Assembly (NCBI RefSeq): GCF_932526225.1
Contig: NC_064040.1
Location: 2,361,501-2,425,500 of the forward strand
From: Nematostella vectensis
Taxonomy: Eukaryota > Cnidaria > Anthozoa > Actiniaria > Edwardsiidae
Length of the DNA stretch: 64,000 bases
Reading direction: 5' to 3'
Shown here piece after piece: positions 1 to 13,100 of this stretch. Made by a program: the position numbers and the translations under genes. The notes under the pieces were generated by a model. That model was not told where the DNA came from. It did not search any database and was given only the letters and a program-made list of their open reading frames with translations. Within the stretch, counting starts at the first letter, position 1, and each line of letters starts with the position of its first letter.

Positions 1-785
1 GTCAGACGGTTGTTTGGATGGTCTGTTTTTTTTTTTTTTTTTCTTATTTTTCCGAAAACTACGCAGGAGTGAGAGGGGTTAAGCACTACGAAAAAAAAAA
101 TTGAATAGAAAAAAAAAAAAAAAAAGAAAAAGAAAAAAGGCCATTGGCATAGGATCGAACCCGACCTGAAAAACAAAACGGAAACCATACATACGGATTA
201 CCCAATCGGTATGGCAGCACAAGGCTTTTACGGAAGGCTGTAAAGAACCCGAAGGCCCCAAGCACCGATATTTCCGGCGAATATGCTGTACAACACTCTT
301 GCAAGGTATTCCGACCCGCGCATTAATGGGGAGGACAATAACCAGGATCCCAGGCCTGTAATACGGTTACGCCACGCACAGCTCGCTGAGATAGAGGATG
401 AAAAAAATACAGGTCTATTTGGGCGTCTTGAGTCCCTTGGGGGCTCGCTATGTCGGCGCGTGGCATCGTAACGCACGGGCGCATTGTCTTTTATCGTGTA
501 CAGGACATCAAACAAGCGAAGAAAGAAAAACGTTTTTTTTTTTGGGAACCGTTTTTTTATATCATGCAAAAAGCGAAAATAAATAGAAATAAATAAAGTG
601 CGATTTGGCGATTCTGTTTTTCTTTGTAGAGCTTATTAAGCTATTCACCGGCCTAAATATTCATAAAAGAAAATAAAAAATGCAATGAAGGACGTAAGGG
701 GGAGAGGTTTGTAAAATCGCATAGAATATCGACAAAATCCGCAATACTGTCTACGCTGACTAAGTATAGCTGTATTTCACTTTAA

Positions 786-1791
786 CCCTTTCACTCCTGG
801 GTACTTTTGAGCAACATTGTAAGAAAAACAGACTGAAAACAGAAACCTCCCCCCCTATTTCAAGTCCAACACTACCAGTTAAGCTAAGCTACCGCTGACC
901 CAAGACGGTATGCCTTGAAGTTTCCAACAATGTACTGCGGTGCCTTTTCTTTGTAGCGACGGCACTGCTACAGCCTGTTGCTTACAACAGTTTTGCTTGT
1001 AATTTGCTTAAAAATTACAGCTTTTTCACATCTGGAGAGTGCCTTAGGACATCATGAAGTTTTTTTGGGCATAATTAATGCTGTGCTTATGGATGTTTGC
1101 ACGCTGAGGTTGATTCAATGGGATAATTCCTTGTCTGGGCTTCACCAAGTGAGGAAGGAATTTTCTGGTGAATGGCCTCATAACTCTCCAATGTGGGCCA
1201 TCTTTGCTACCCAACCTTATTCAAAAATTGTTTTAAGGCTTATTCTGGGTTCCTTGGACCTGGAAATGTTTTGTTTGGCTTCGGGGCAAAGAGACTTAAA
1301 AAAAAAACTGTTATGATTCTGGGGGAGGAGATTGCCCGCCTGTCTGTCAAGGTGTTTCCAAGACTCCCATGATGCAGTGCAGGCATGCAAAATAGGCTAA
1401 CAATGGTGACTCGCTTCTAATGGAGGTTCTAGCATTGATTATTGTGACTGATTGCTGTAAAATGGGACCTGACGGAGCGCAATAAAGGTATCCATTGGTG
1501 ACTTGATCTGTGTTTGCTTGTCTCTATTTGTAGTTCGGAATTTTGTGTCTTTTTTGGTAAGGAATGTTTCTAAGTTTAAGCATTTTATTACGAATTGGTC
1601 AGCAATTAAGGTTGATATTTTGACAAAAGAGTCGATTCTATTACATTGCTAAGATGGGCTTTTGAAGGTCGTCTATGCCTTGGATGAATCTATGAGTATC
1701 CGGGTCTGGTGATGTTTAGTTTGCATTTTTGACGTTTTGGAGTTGGGCCTATATTTTACAGGCGTCTCAGGGTGTTATGGCAATGAAAGAC
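786..1791 (+). mobile_element. TTAA-flanked non-autonomous element A (copy in array unit 1)
   Basis: The segment is flanked by TTAA at 782-785 and 1792-1795. The left end reads CCCTTTCACTCCTGGG, and the right end read inward begins GTCTTTCATTGCC, a weak terminal inverted repeat. A diverged but end-to-end relative of almost identical length (1002 versus 1006 bp), also TTAA-flanked, lies at 61531-62532, which defines the element boundaries independently. There is no transposase ORF. TTAA target duplications are known for the piggyBac and Kolobok superfamilies; I cannot decide between them. Equivalent copies occur in units 2-6, and unit 7 has a copy with an internal deletion. Confidence 0.65.
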
Positions 1792-1795
1792 TTAA

Positions 1796-2084
1796 AGGGA
1801 CAGCGTCATGGTACTGCGCATGTCAGTGTTTATTGTAGGCTTTTAATCGCCTACAAATAGTTGAACTTTTTAAAAGCTGTCAATACCTTGTTAAAATAAT
1901 ATGCAATATTTTATTGAATGCAATATTTTATAGAAACTACGTTTATTGACAGTTTGTGGTCATTTTCTTTGAATTTAAGTCCCCCACATGTACCAAAAGC
2001 TCATAAGTCAGTATTAGAGTTTACTAAATTTCATTGTGTCAGGGTCAGAGAGCTATTGAAAGCACTTACCATGGCACTGCCCCT
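1796..2084 (+). mobile_element. Short TIR element B (MITE) abutting element A in each array unit
   Basis: The left end AGGGACAGCGTCATGGTAC and the right end, read inward AGGGGCAGTGCCATGGTAA, form imperfect terminal inverted repeats 289 bp apart. TTAA lies immediately left (1792-1795). On the right, units 1-6 have TTGA, while the seventh unit has an intact TTAA at the same place, which supports a TTAA target duplication later mutated in the amplified units. A poly-A tract follows on the right. Confidence 0.6.
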
Positions 2085-3269
2085 TTGAATAGCTGTAAAA
2101 AAAAAAAAAAAGGGAAGAGAAAATAGCTGGATGGGGTCTCTGTTGGTTTTGTTTTAGTTTTAGTTTTCTTTTATTATAATTTTTTCTGGGGTGGGGGAAG
2201 GGGGAATTCAGCTTAAAATTGCCTGTGGTCAATTCAACCAACTAAGCAACTAGTACAAAAGATGTTGGTTTTGCAGTCTTTTATTCAATACTTTCAAGGT
2301 TATCATGCAATTCTGTAGTTTGACTGGAAATATATACTTTTTTTCTATTCATTTACAGTTCTATATGTACAGTGTGACCATAGTCATGATTACAATTATT
2401 TATAATAATTTTTACCCACTAACAGAAACCAACTTGACTGCAAAAAACTCACTGTAAAGCATAAGATATTAGGCATTTCTTTCATGTGGCTGTGAGGTTG
2501 ACCTGTCAACATCTACAGGGGCCACACTCAACTCGGAATCATAGGGGTCCATAAAAGCAAGGTGTCGCAGAACCTTTTCCTGCCTTCCTTACTCTCCTTC
2601 ACCAGGAACACCTGTGCAGCCGACACCCTTAGGTGGATGGGGTGCACAGGTGCTTTGGGTGTGGCCCTGAAGATGGCACAGTGACCACAAGATGTACCAG
2701 AATGAAATTGTATATACTGTAAAAACATGTGAGTAGAAAACAGTCAATAGCCATGGAGTTTTCAGTGTGTTGTACATGTTATACATGTTTTAGGATTTAC
2801 CTAATTACTTACAGTATTTTTTTAAATAGAATTTTTTACTTGTATAATTTAGATGAGTAATACATACTTTTTATAGTATGTTGTAGAACTCGTCTCGTTC
2901 CTCCTAAATAACAATCAAAATTATGTTTGTTATTATCTTCGTGCAAAGGAACCTACAGTAGTTTTTTAATCAGATAATTGTTTTTCCTTCAACACTCCCC
3001 TGTTATTTCAACAGCTCTCCCTTGAGTTTGCTTGTCTTAGAAATAGACCTTGTTTGATAAACAAAGACATGTTACCCACTTATTCAATAATAGGTAACAA
3101 CTGCAATATTGTACTGTATGAAAAGAGTGCCCCTCCCCCTTCTAATGTTGACATCAGTAAATCTAGCAAGCTCATTTTGCTAGATGTATGATGTATACCA
3201 GGCTTGTATCCTCCAGGTCCATTTCCATACTCCGTGAAGACTTCTGAAACCATCTTGGATGCCATTACG

Positions 3270-3413
3270 GAATTGACCCGGAGACCCGGAGAAAAATTCA
3301 CGAGGGGGAGGGCCAGTCAACACTCCTCTCCCCAAAGTCAGACGGTTGTTTGGATGGTCTGTTTTTTTTTTTTTTTTCTTATTTTTCCGAAAACTACGCA
3401 GGAGTGAGAGGGG
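3270..3413 (-). mobile_element. Inverted, internally deleted relative of element A at the unit junction
   Basis: Read on the minus strand, this stretch starts after TTAA (3414-3417) with CCCCTCTCACTCCTGCGTAG, closely matching the left end of element A. It then continues into the GTCTGACTTTGGGGAGAGG segment that lies in the middle of the related element at 62050-62120. Each array unit therefore contains two A-type ends pointing at each other, making an outer TTAA-to-TTAA inverted pair (786-3413, about 2.6 kb) that could itself have been mobile. Confidence 0.5.
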
Positions 3414-3417
3414 TTAA

Positions 3418-4115
3418 GCACTACGAAAAAAAAAATTGAATAGAAAAAAAAAAAAAAAAGAAAAAGAAAAAAGGCCATTGGCATAGGATCGAACCCGACC
3501 TGAAAAACAAAACGGAAACCATACATACGGATTACCCAATCGGTATGGCAGCACAAGGCTTTTACGGAAGGCTGTAAAGAACCCGAAGGCCCCAAGCACC
3601 GATATTTCCGGCGAATATGCTGTACAACACTCTTGCAAGGTATTCCGACCCGCGCATTAATGGGGAGGACAATAACCAGGATCCCAGGCCTGTAATACGG
3701 TTACGCCACGCACAGCTCGCTGAGATAGAGGATGAAAAAAATACAGGTCTATTTGGGCGTCTTGAGTCCCTTGGGGGCTCGCTATGTCGGCGCGTGGCAT
3801 CGTAACGCACGGGCGCATTGTCTTTTATCGTGTACAGGACATCAAACAAGCGAAGAAAAAAAAACGTTTTTTTTTTTGGGAACCGTTTTTTTATATCATG
3901 CAAAAAGCGAAAATAAATAGAAATAAATAAAGTGCGATTTGGCGATTCTGTTTTTCTTTGTAGAGCTTATTAAGCTATTCACCGGCCTAAATATTCATAA
4001 AAGAAAATAAAAAATGCAATGAAGGACGTAAGGGGGAGAGGTTTGTAAAATCGCATAGAATATCGACAAAATCCGCAATACTGTCTACGCTGACTAAGTA
4101 TAGCTGTATTTCACT
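3418..4115 (+). repeat. 0.7 kb spacer between element copies in the array
   Basis: This part of the unit lies between successive TTAA-bounded composites. It begins with long A-rich runs, then a more GC-rich block (3570-3840), then a second A/T-rich part. No ORF is convincing. A short stretch (AAGCACCGATATTTCC and the bases after it) recurs, diverged, at about 54630-54672. The role of the spacer is unknown. Confidence 0.6.
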
Positions 4116-7100
4116 TTAACCCTTTCACTCCTGGGTACTTTTGAGCAACATTGTAAGAAAAACAGACTGAAAACAGAAACCTCCCTCCCTATTTCAAGTC
4201 CAACACTACCAGTTAAGCTAAGCTACCGCTGACCCAAGACGGTATGCCTTGAAGTTTCCAACAATGTACTGCGGTGCCTTTTCTTTGTAGCGACGGCACT
4301 GCTACAGCCTGTTGCTTACAACAGTTTTGCTTGTAATTTGCTTAAAAATTACAGCTTTTTCACATCTGGAGAGTGCCTTAGGACATCATGAAGTTTTTTT
4401 GGGCATAATTAATGCTGTGCTTATGGATGTTTGCACGCTGAGGTTGATTCAATGGGATAATTCCTTGTCTGGGCTTCACCAAGTGAGGAAGGAATTTTCT
4501 GGTGAATGGCCTCATAACTCTCCAATGTGGGCCATCTTTGCTACCCAACCTTATTCAAAAATTGTTTTAAGGCTTATTCTGGGTTCCTTGGACCTGGAAA
4601 TGTTTTGTTTGGCTTCGGGGCAAAGAGACTTAAAAAAAAAACTGTTATGATTCTGGGGGAGGAGATTGCCCGCCTGTCTGTCAAGGTGTTTCCAAGACTC
4701 CCATGATGCAGTGCAGGCATGCAAAATAGGCTAACAATGGTGACTCGCTTCTAATGGAGGTTCTAGCATTGATTATTGTGACTGATTGCTGTAAAATGGG
4801 ACCTGACGGAGCGCAATAAAGGTATCCATTGGTGACTTGATCTGTGTTTGCTTGTCTCTATTTGTAGTTCGGAATTTTGTGTCTTTTTTGGTAAGGAATG
4901 TTTCTAAGTTTAAGCATTTTATTACGAATTGGTCAGCAATTAAGGTTGATATTTTGACAAAAGAGTCGATTCTATTACATTGCTAAGATGGGCTTTTGAA
5001 GGTCGTCTATGCCTTGGATGAATCTATGAGTATCCGGGTCTGGTGATGTTTAGTTTGCATTTTTGACGTTTTGGAGTTGGGCCTATATTTTACAGGCGTC
5101 TCAGGGTGTTATGGCAATGAAAGACTTAAAGGGACAGCGTCATGGTACTGCGCATGTCAGTGTTTATTGTAGGCTTTTAATCGCCTACAAATAGTTGAAC
5201 TTTTTAAAAGCTGTCAATACCTTGTTAAAATAATATGCAATATTTTATTGAATGCAATATTTTATAGAAACTACGTTTATTGACAGTTTGTGGTCATTTT
5301 CTTTGAATTTAAGTCCCCCACATGTACCAAAAGCTCATAAGTCAGTATTAGAGTTTACTAAATTTCATTGTGTCAGGGTCAGAGAGCTATTGAAAGCACT
5401 TACCATGGCACTGCCCCTTTGAATAGCTGTAAAAAAAAAAAAAAGGGAAGAGAAAATAGCTGGATGGGGTCTCTGTTGGTTTTGTTTTAGTTTTAGTTTT
5501 CTTTTATTATAATTTTTTCTGGGGTGGGGGAAGGGGGAATTCAGCTTAAAATTGCCTGTGGTCAATTCAACCAACTAAGCAACTAGTACAAAAGATGTTG
5601 GTTTTGCAGTCTTTTATTCAATACTTTCAAGGTTATCATGCAATTCTGTAGTTTGACTGGAAATATATACTTTTTTTCTATTCATTTACAGTTCTATATG
5701 TACAGTGTGACCATAGTCATGATTACAATTATTTATAATAATTTTTACCCACTAACAGAAACCAACTTGACTGCAAAAAACTCACTGTAAAGCATAAGAT
5801 ATTAGGCATTTCTTTCATGTGGCTGTGAGGTTGACCTGTCAACATCTACAGGGGCCACACTCAACTCGGAATCATAGGGGTCCATAAAAGCAAGGTGTCG
5901 CAGAACCTTTTCCTGCCTTCCTTACTCTCCTTCACCAGGAACACCTGTGCAGCCGACACCCTTAGGTGGATGGGGTGCACAGGTGCTTTGGGTGTGGCCC
6001 TGAAGATGGCACAGTGACCACAAGATGTACCAGAATGAAATTGTATATACTGTAAAAACATGTGAGTAGAAAACAGTCAATAGCCATGGAGTTTTCAGTG
6101 TGTTGTACATGTTATACATGTTTTAGGATTTACCTAATTACTTACAGTATTTTTTTAAATAGAATTTTTTACTTGTATAATTTAGATGAGTAATACATAC
6201 TTTTTATAGTATGTTGTAGAACTCGTCTCGTTCCTCCTAAATAACAATCAAAATTATGTTTGTTATTATCTTCGTGCAAAGGAACCTACAGTAGTTTTTT
6301 AATCAGATAATTGTTTTTCCTTCAACACTCCCCTGTTATTTCAACAGCTCTCCCTTGAGTTTGCTTGTCTTAGAAATAGACCTTGTTTGATAAACAAAGA
6401 CATGTTACCCACTTATTCAATAATAGGTAACAACTGCAATATTGTACTGTATGAAAAGAGTGCCCCTCCCCTTTCTAATGTTGACATCAGTAAATCTAGC
6501 AAGCTCATTTTGCTAGATGTATGATGTATACCAGGCTTGTATCCTCCAGGTCCATTTCCATACTCCGTGAAGACTTCTGAAACCATCTTGGATGCCATTA
6601 CGGAATTGACCCGGAGACCCGGAGAAAAATTCACGAGGGGGAGGGCCAGTCAACACTCCTCTCCCCAAAGTCAGACGGTTGTTTGGATGGTCTGTTTTTT
6701 TTTTTTTTTTCTTATTTTTCCGAAAACTACGCAGGAGTGAGAGGGGTTAAGCACTACGAAAAAAAAAATTGAATAGAAAAAAAAAAAAAAAAAAGAAAAA
6801 GAAAAAAGGCCATTGGCATAGGATCGAACCCGACCTGAAAAACAAAACGGAAACCATACATACGGATTACCCAATCGGTATGGCAGCACAAGGCTTTTAC
6901 GGAAGGCTGTAAAGAACCCGAAGGCCCCAAGCACCGATATTTCCGGCGAATATGCTGTACAACACTCTTGCAAGGTATTCCGACCCGCGCATTAATGGGG
7001 AGGACAATAACCAGGATCCCAGGCCTGTAATACGGTTACGCCACGCACAGCTCGCTGAGATAGAGGATGAAAAAAATACAGGTCTATTTGGGCGTCTTGA

Positions 7101-10100
7101 GTCCCTTGGGGGCTCGCTATGTCGGCGCGTGGCATCGTAACGCACGGGCGCATTGTCTTTTATCGTGTACAGGACATCAAACAAGCGAAGAAAGAAAAAC
7201 GTTTTTTTTTTTGGGAACCGTTTTTTTATATCATGCAAAAAGCGAAAATAAATAGAAATAAATAAAGTGCGATTTGGCGATTCTGTTTTTCTTTGTAGAG
7301 CTTATTAAGCTATTCACCGGCCTAAATATTCATAAAAGAAAATAAAAAATGCAATGAAGGACGTAAGGGGGAGAGGTTTGTAAAATCGCATAGAATATCG
7401 ACAAAATCCGCAATACTGTCTACGCTGACTAAGTATAGCTGTATTTCACTTTAACCCTTTCACTCCTGGGTACTTTTGAGCAACATTGTAAGAAAAACAG
7501 ACTGAAAACAGAAACCTCCCCCCCTATTTCAAGTCCAACACTACCAGTTAAGCTAAGCTACCGCTGACCCAAGACGGTATGCCTTGAAGTTTCCAACAAT
7601 GTACTGCGGTGCCTTTTCTTTGTAGCGACGGCACTGCTACAGCCTGTTGCTTACAACAGTTTTGCTTGTAATTTGCTTAAAAATTACAGCTTTTTCACAT
7701 CTGGAGAGTGCCTTAGGACATCATGAAGTTTTTTTGGGCATAATTAATGCTGTGCTTATGGATGTTTGCACGCTGAGGTTGATTCAATGGGATAATTCCT
7801 TGTCTGGGCTTCACCAAGTGAGGAAGGAATTTTCTGGTGAATGGCCTCATAACTCTCCAATGTGGGCCATCTTTGCTACCCAACCTTATTCAAAAATTGT
7901 TTTCAGGCTTATTCTGGGTTCCTTGGACCTGGAAATGTTTTGTTTGGCTTCGGGGCAAAGAGACTTAAAAAAAAACTGTTATGATTCTGGGGGAGGAGAT
8001 TGCCCGCCTGTCTGTCAAGGTGTTTCCAAGACTCCCATGATGCAGTGCAGGCATGCAAAATAGGCTAACAATGGTGACTCGCTTCTAATGGAGGTTCTAG
8101 CATTGATTATTGTGACTGATTGCTGTAAAATGGGACCTGACGGAGCGCAATAAAGGTATCCATTGGTGACTTGATCTGTGTTTGCTTGTCTCTATTTGTA
8201 GTTCGGAATTTTGTGTCTTTTTTGGTAAGGAATGTTTCTAAGTTTAAGCATTTTATTACGAATTGGTCAGCAATTAAGGTTGATATTTTGACAAAAGAGT
8301 CGATTCTATTACATTGCTAAGATGGGCTTTTGAAGGTCGTCTATGCCTTGGATGAATCTATGAGTATCCGGGTCTGGTGATGTTTAGTTTGCATTTTTGA
8401 CGTTTTGGAGTTGGGCCTATATTTTACAGGCGTCTCAGGGTGTTATGGCAATGAAAGACTTAAAGGGACAGCGTCATGGTACTGCGCATGTCAGTGTTTA
8501 TTGTAGGCTTTTAATCGCCTACAAATAGTTGAACTTTTTAAAAGCTGTCAATACCTTGTTAAAATAATATGCAATATTTTATTGAATGCAATATTTTATA
8601 GAAACTACGTTTATTGACAGTTTGTGGTCATTTTCTTTGAATTTAAGTCCCCCACATGTACCAAAAGCTCATAAGTCAGTATTAGAGTTTACTAAATTTC
8701 ATTGTGTCAGGGTCAGAGAGCTATTGAAAGCACTTACCATGGCACTGCCCCTTTGAATAGCTGTAAAAAAAAAAAAAAGGGAAGAGAAAATAGCTGGATG
8801 GGGTCTCTGTTGGTTTTGTTTTAGTTTTAGTTTTCTTTTATTATAATTTTTTCTGGGGTGGGGGAAGGGGGAATTCAGCTTAAAATTGCCTGTGGTCAAT
8901 TCAACCAACTAAGCAACTAGTACAAAAGATGTTGGTTTTGCAGTCTTTTATTCAATACTTTCAAGGTTATCATGCAATTCTGTAGTTTGACTGGAAATAT
9001 ATACTTTTTTTCTATTCATTTACAGTTCTATATGTACAGTGTGACCATAGTCATGATTACAATTATTTATAATAATTTTTACCCACTAACAGAAACCAAC
9101 TTGACTGCAAAAAACTCACTGTAAAGCATAAGATATTAGGCATTTCTTTCATGTGGCTGTGAGGTTGACCTGTCAACATCTACAGGGGCCACACTCAATT
9201 CGGAATCATAGGGGTCCATAAAAGCAAGGTGTCGCAGAACCTTTTCCTGCCTTCCTTACTCTCCTTCACCAGGAACACCTGTGCAGCCGACACCCTTAGG
9301 TGGATGGGGTGCACAGGTGCTTTGGGTGTGGCCCTGAAGATGGCACAGTGACCACAAGATGTACCAGAATGAAATTGTATATACTGTAAAAACATGTGAG
9401 TAGAAAACAGTCAATAGCCATGGAGTTTTCAGTGTGTTGTACATGTTATACATGTTTTAGGATTTACCTAATTACTTACAGTATTTTTTTAAATAGAATT
9501 TTTTACTTGTATAATTTAGATGAGTAATACATACTTTTTATAGTATGTTGTAGAACTCGTCTCGTTCCTCCTAAATAACAATCAAAATTATGTTTGTTAT
9601 TATCTTCGTGCAAAGGAACCTACAGTAGTTTTTTAATCAGATAATTGTTTTTCCTTCAACACTCCCCTGTTATTTCAACAGCTCTCCCTTGAGTTTGCTT
9701 GTCTTAGAAATAGACCTTGTTTGATAAACAAAGACATGTTACCCACTTATTCAATAATAGGTAACAACTGCAATATTGTACTGTATGAAAAGAGTGCCCC
9801 TCCCCTTTCTAATGTTGACATCAGTAAATCTAGCAAGCTCATTTTGCTAGATGTATGATGTATACCAGGCTTGTATCCTCCAGGTCCATTTCCATACTCC
9901 GTGAAGACTTCTGAAACCATCTTGGATGCCATTACGGAATTGACCCGGAGACCCGGAGAAAAATTCACGAGGGGGAGGGCCAGTCAACACTCCTCTCCCC
10001 AAAGTCAGACGGTTGTTTGGATGGTCTGTTTTTTTTTTTTTTTTTTCTTATTTTTCCGAAAACTACGCAGGAGTGAGAGGGGTTAAGCACTACGAAAAAA

Positions 10101-13100
10101 AAAAATTGAATAGAAAAAAAAAGAAAAAAAGAAAAAGAAAAAAGGCCATTGGCATAGGATAGAACCCGACCTGAAAAACAAAACGGAAACCATACATACG
10201 GATTACCCAATCGGTATGGCAGCACAAGGCTTTTACGGAAGGCTGTAAAGAACCCGAAGGCCCCAAGCACCGATATTTCCGGCGAATATGCTGTACAACA
10301 CTCTTGCAAGGTATTCCGACCCGCGCATTAATGGGGAGGGCAATAACCAGGATCCCAGGCCTGTAATACGGTTACGCCACGCACAGCTCGCTGAGATAGA
10401 GGATGAAAAAAATACAGGTCTATTTGGGCGTCTTGAGTCCCTTGGGGGCTCGCTATGTCGGCGCGTGGCATCGTAACGCACGGGCGCATTGTCTTTTATC
10501 GTGTACAGGACATCAAACAAGCGAAGAAAGAAAAACGTTTTTTTTTTTGGGAACCGTTTTTTTATATCATGCAAAAAGCGAAAATAAATAGAAATAAATA
10601 AAGTGCGATTTGGCGATTCTGTTTTTCTTTGTAGAGCTTATTAAGCTATTCACCGGCCTAAATATTCATAAAAGAAAATAAAAAATGCAATGAAGGACGT
10701 AAGGGGGAGAGGTTTGTAAAATCGCATAGAATATCGACAAAATCCGCAATACTGTCTACGCTGACTAAGTATAGCTGTATTTCACTTTAACCCTTTCACT
10801 CCTGGGTACTTTTGAGCAACATTGTAAGAAAAACAGACTGAAAACAGAAACCTCCCCCCCTATTTCAAGTCCAACACTACCAGTTAAGCTAAGCTACCGC
10901 TGACCCAAGACGGTATGCCTTGAAGTTTCCAACAATGTACTGCGGTGCCTTTTCTTTGTAGCGACGGCACTGCTACAGCCTGTTGCTTACAACAGTTTTG
11001 CTTGTAATTTGCTTAAAAATTACAGCTTTTTCACATCTGGAGAGTGCCTTAGGACATCATGAAGTTTTTTTGGGCATAATTAATGCTGTGCTTATGGATG
11101 TTTGCACGCTGAGGTTGATTCAATGGGATAATTCCTTGTCTGGGCTTCACCAAGTGAGGAAGGAATTTTCTGGTGAATGGCCTCATAACTCTCCAATGTG
11201 GGCCATCTTTGCTACCCAACCTTATTCAAAAATTGTTTTCAGGCTTATTCTGGGTTCCTTGGACCTGGAAATGTTTTGTTTGGCTTCGGGGCAAAGAGAC
11301 TTAAAAAAAAAACTGTTATGATTCTGGGGGAGGAGATTGCCCGCCTGTCTGTCAAGGTGTTTCCAAGACTCCCATGATGCAGTGCAGGCATGCAAAATAG
11401 GCTAACAATGGTGACTCGCTTCTAATGGAGGTTCTAGCATTGATTATTGTGACTGATTGCTGTAAAATGGGACCTGACGGAGCGCAATAAAGGTATCCAT
11501 TGGTGACTTGATCTGTGTTTGCTTGTCTCTATTTGTAGTTCGGAATTTTGTGTCTTTTTTGGTAAGGAATGTTTCTAAGTTTAAGCATTTTATTACGAAT
11601 TGGTCAGCAATTAAGGTTGATATTTTGACAAAAGAGTCGATTCTATTACATTGCTAAGATGGGCTTTTGAAGGTCGTCTATGCCTTGGATGAATCTATGA
11701 GTATCCGGGTCTGGTGATGTTTAGTTTGCATTTTTGACGTTTTGGAGTTGGGCCTATATTTTACAGGCGTCTCAGGGTGTTATGGCAATGAAAGACTTAA
11801 AGGGACAGCGTCATGGTACTGCGCATGTCAGTGTTTATTGTAGGCTTTTAATCGCCTACAAATAGTTGAACTTTTTAAAAGCTGTCAATACCTTGTTAAA
11901 ATAATATGCAATATTTTATTGAATGCAATATTTTATAGAAACTACGTTTATTGACAGTTTGTGGTCATTTTCTTTGAATTTAAGTCCCCCACATGTACCA
12001 AAAGCTCATAAGTCAGTATTAGAGTTTACTAAATTTCATTGTGTCAGGGTCAGAGAGCTATTGAAAGCACTTACCATGGCACTGCCCCTTTGAATAGCTG
12101 TAAAAAAAAAAAAAAAGGGAAGAGAAAATAGCTGGATGGGGTCTCTGTTGGTTTTGTTTTAGTTTTAGTTTTCTTTTATTATAATTTTTTCTGGGGTGGG
12201 GGAAGGGGGAATTCAGCTTAAAATTGCCTGTGGTCAATTCAACCAACTAAGCAACTAGTACAAAAGATGTTGGTTTTGCAGTCTTTTATTCAATACTTTC
12301 AAGGTTATCATGCAATTCTGTAGTTTGACTGGAAATATATACTTTTTTTCTATTCATTTACAGTTCTATATGTACAGTGTGACCATAGTCATGATTACAA
12401 TTATTTATAATAATTTTTACCCACTAACAGAAACCAACTTGACTGCAAAAAACTCACTGTAAAGCATAAGATATTAGGCATTTCTTTCATGTGGCTGTGA
12501 GGTTGACCTGTCAACATCTACAGGGGCCACACTCAACTCGGAATCATAGGGGTCCATAAAAGCAAGGTGTCGCAGAACCTTTTCCTGCCTTCCTTACTCT
12601 CCTTCACCAGGAACACCTGTGCAGCCGACACCCTTAGGTGGATGGGGTGCACAGGTGCTTTGGGTGTGGCCCTGAAGATGGCACAGTGACCACAAGATGT
12701 ACCAGAATGAAATTGTATATACTGTAAAAACATGTGAGTAGAAAACAGTCAATAGCCATGGAGTTTTCAGTGTGTTGTACATGTTATACATGTTTTAGGA
12801 TTTACCTAATTACTTACAGTATTTTTTTAAATAGAATTTTTTACTTGTATAATTTAGATGAGTAATACATACTTTTTATAGTATGTTGTAGAACTCGTCT
12901 CGTTCCTCCTAAATAACAATCAAAATTATGTTTGTTATTATCTTCGTGCAAAGGAACCTACAGTAGTTTTTTAATCAGATAATTGTTTTTCCTTCAACAC
13001 TCCCCTGTTATTTCAACAGCTCTCCCTTGAGTTTGCTTGTCTTAGAAATAGACCTTGTTTGATAAACAAAGACATGTTACCCACTTATTCAATAATAGGT

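Noticed and set aside
140-175. tRNA-like B-box (GGTTCGATCC) on the minus strand of the array spacer
   Set aside because: The T-arm bases do not pair, no acceptor stem or A-box is present, and it sits next to poly-A runs. It is not a tRNA; at most a remote SINE resemblance.
228-569. 113-codon minus-strand ORF repeated in each array unit
   Set aside because: It lies in the spacer and runs across homopolymers. It has no recognisable domain, and overlapping frames on the other strand are just as open; its repetition only reflects the tandem array.
978-1316. 112-codon plus-strand ORF repeated in each array unit
   Set aside because: It starts on a non-ATG codon and lies inside non-coding element A. 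The co-linear copy at 61531-62532 does not conserve the frame.
2528-2786. Minus-strand frames ending KEGRKRFCDTLLL in the array units, possibly a captured exon
   Set aside because: Three overlapping frames are equally plausible and none has a good acceptor or known motif. The diverged unit 7 does not clearly favour one frame.
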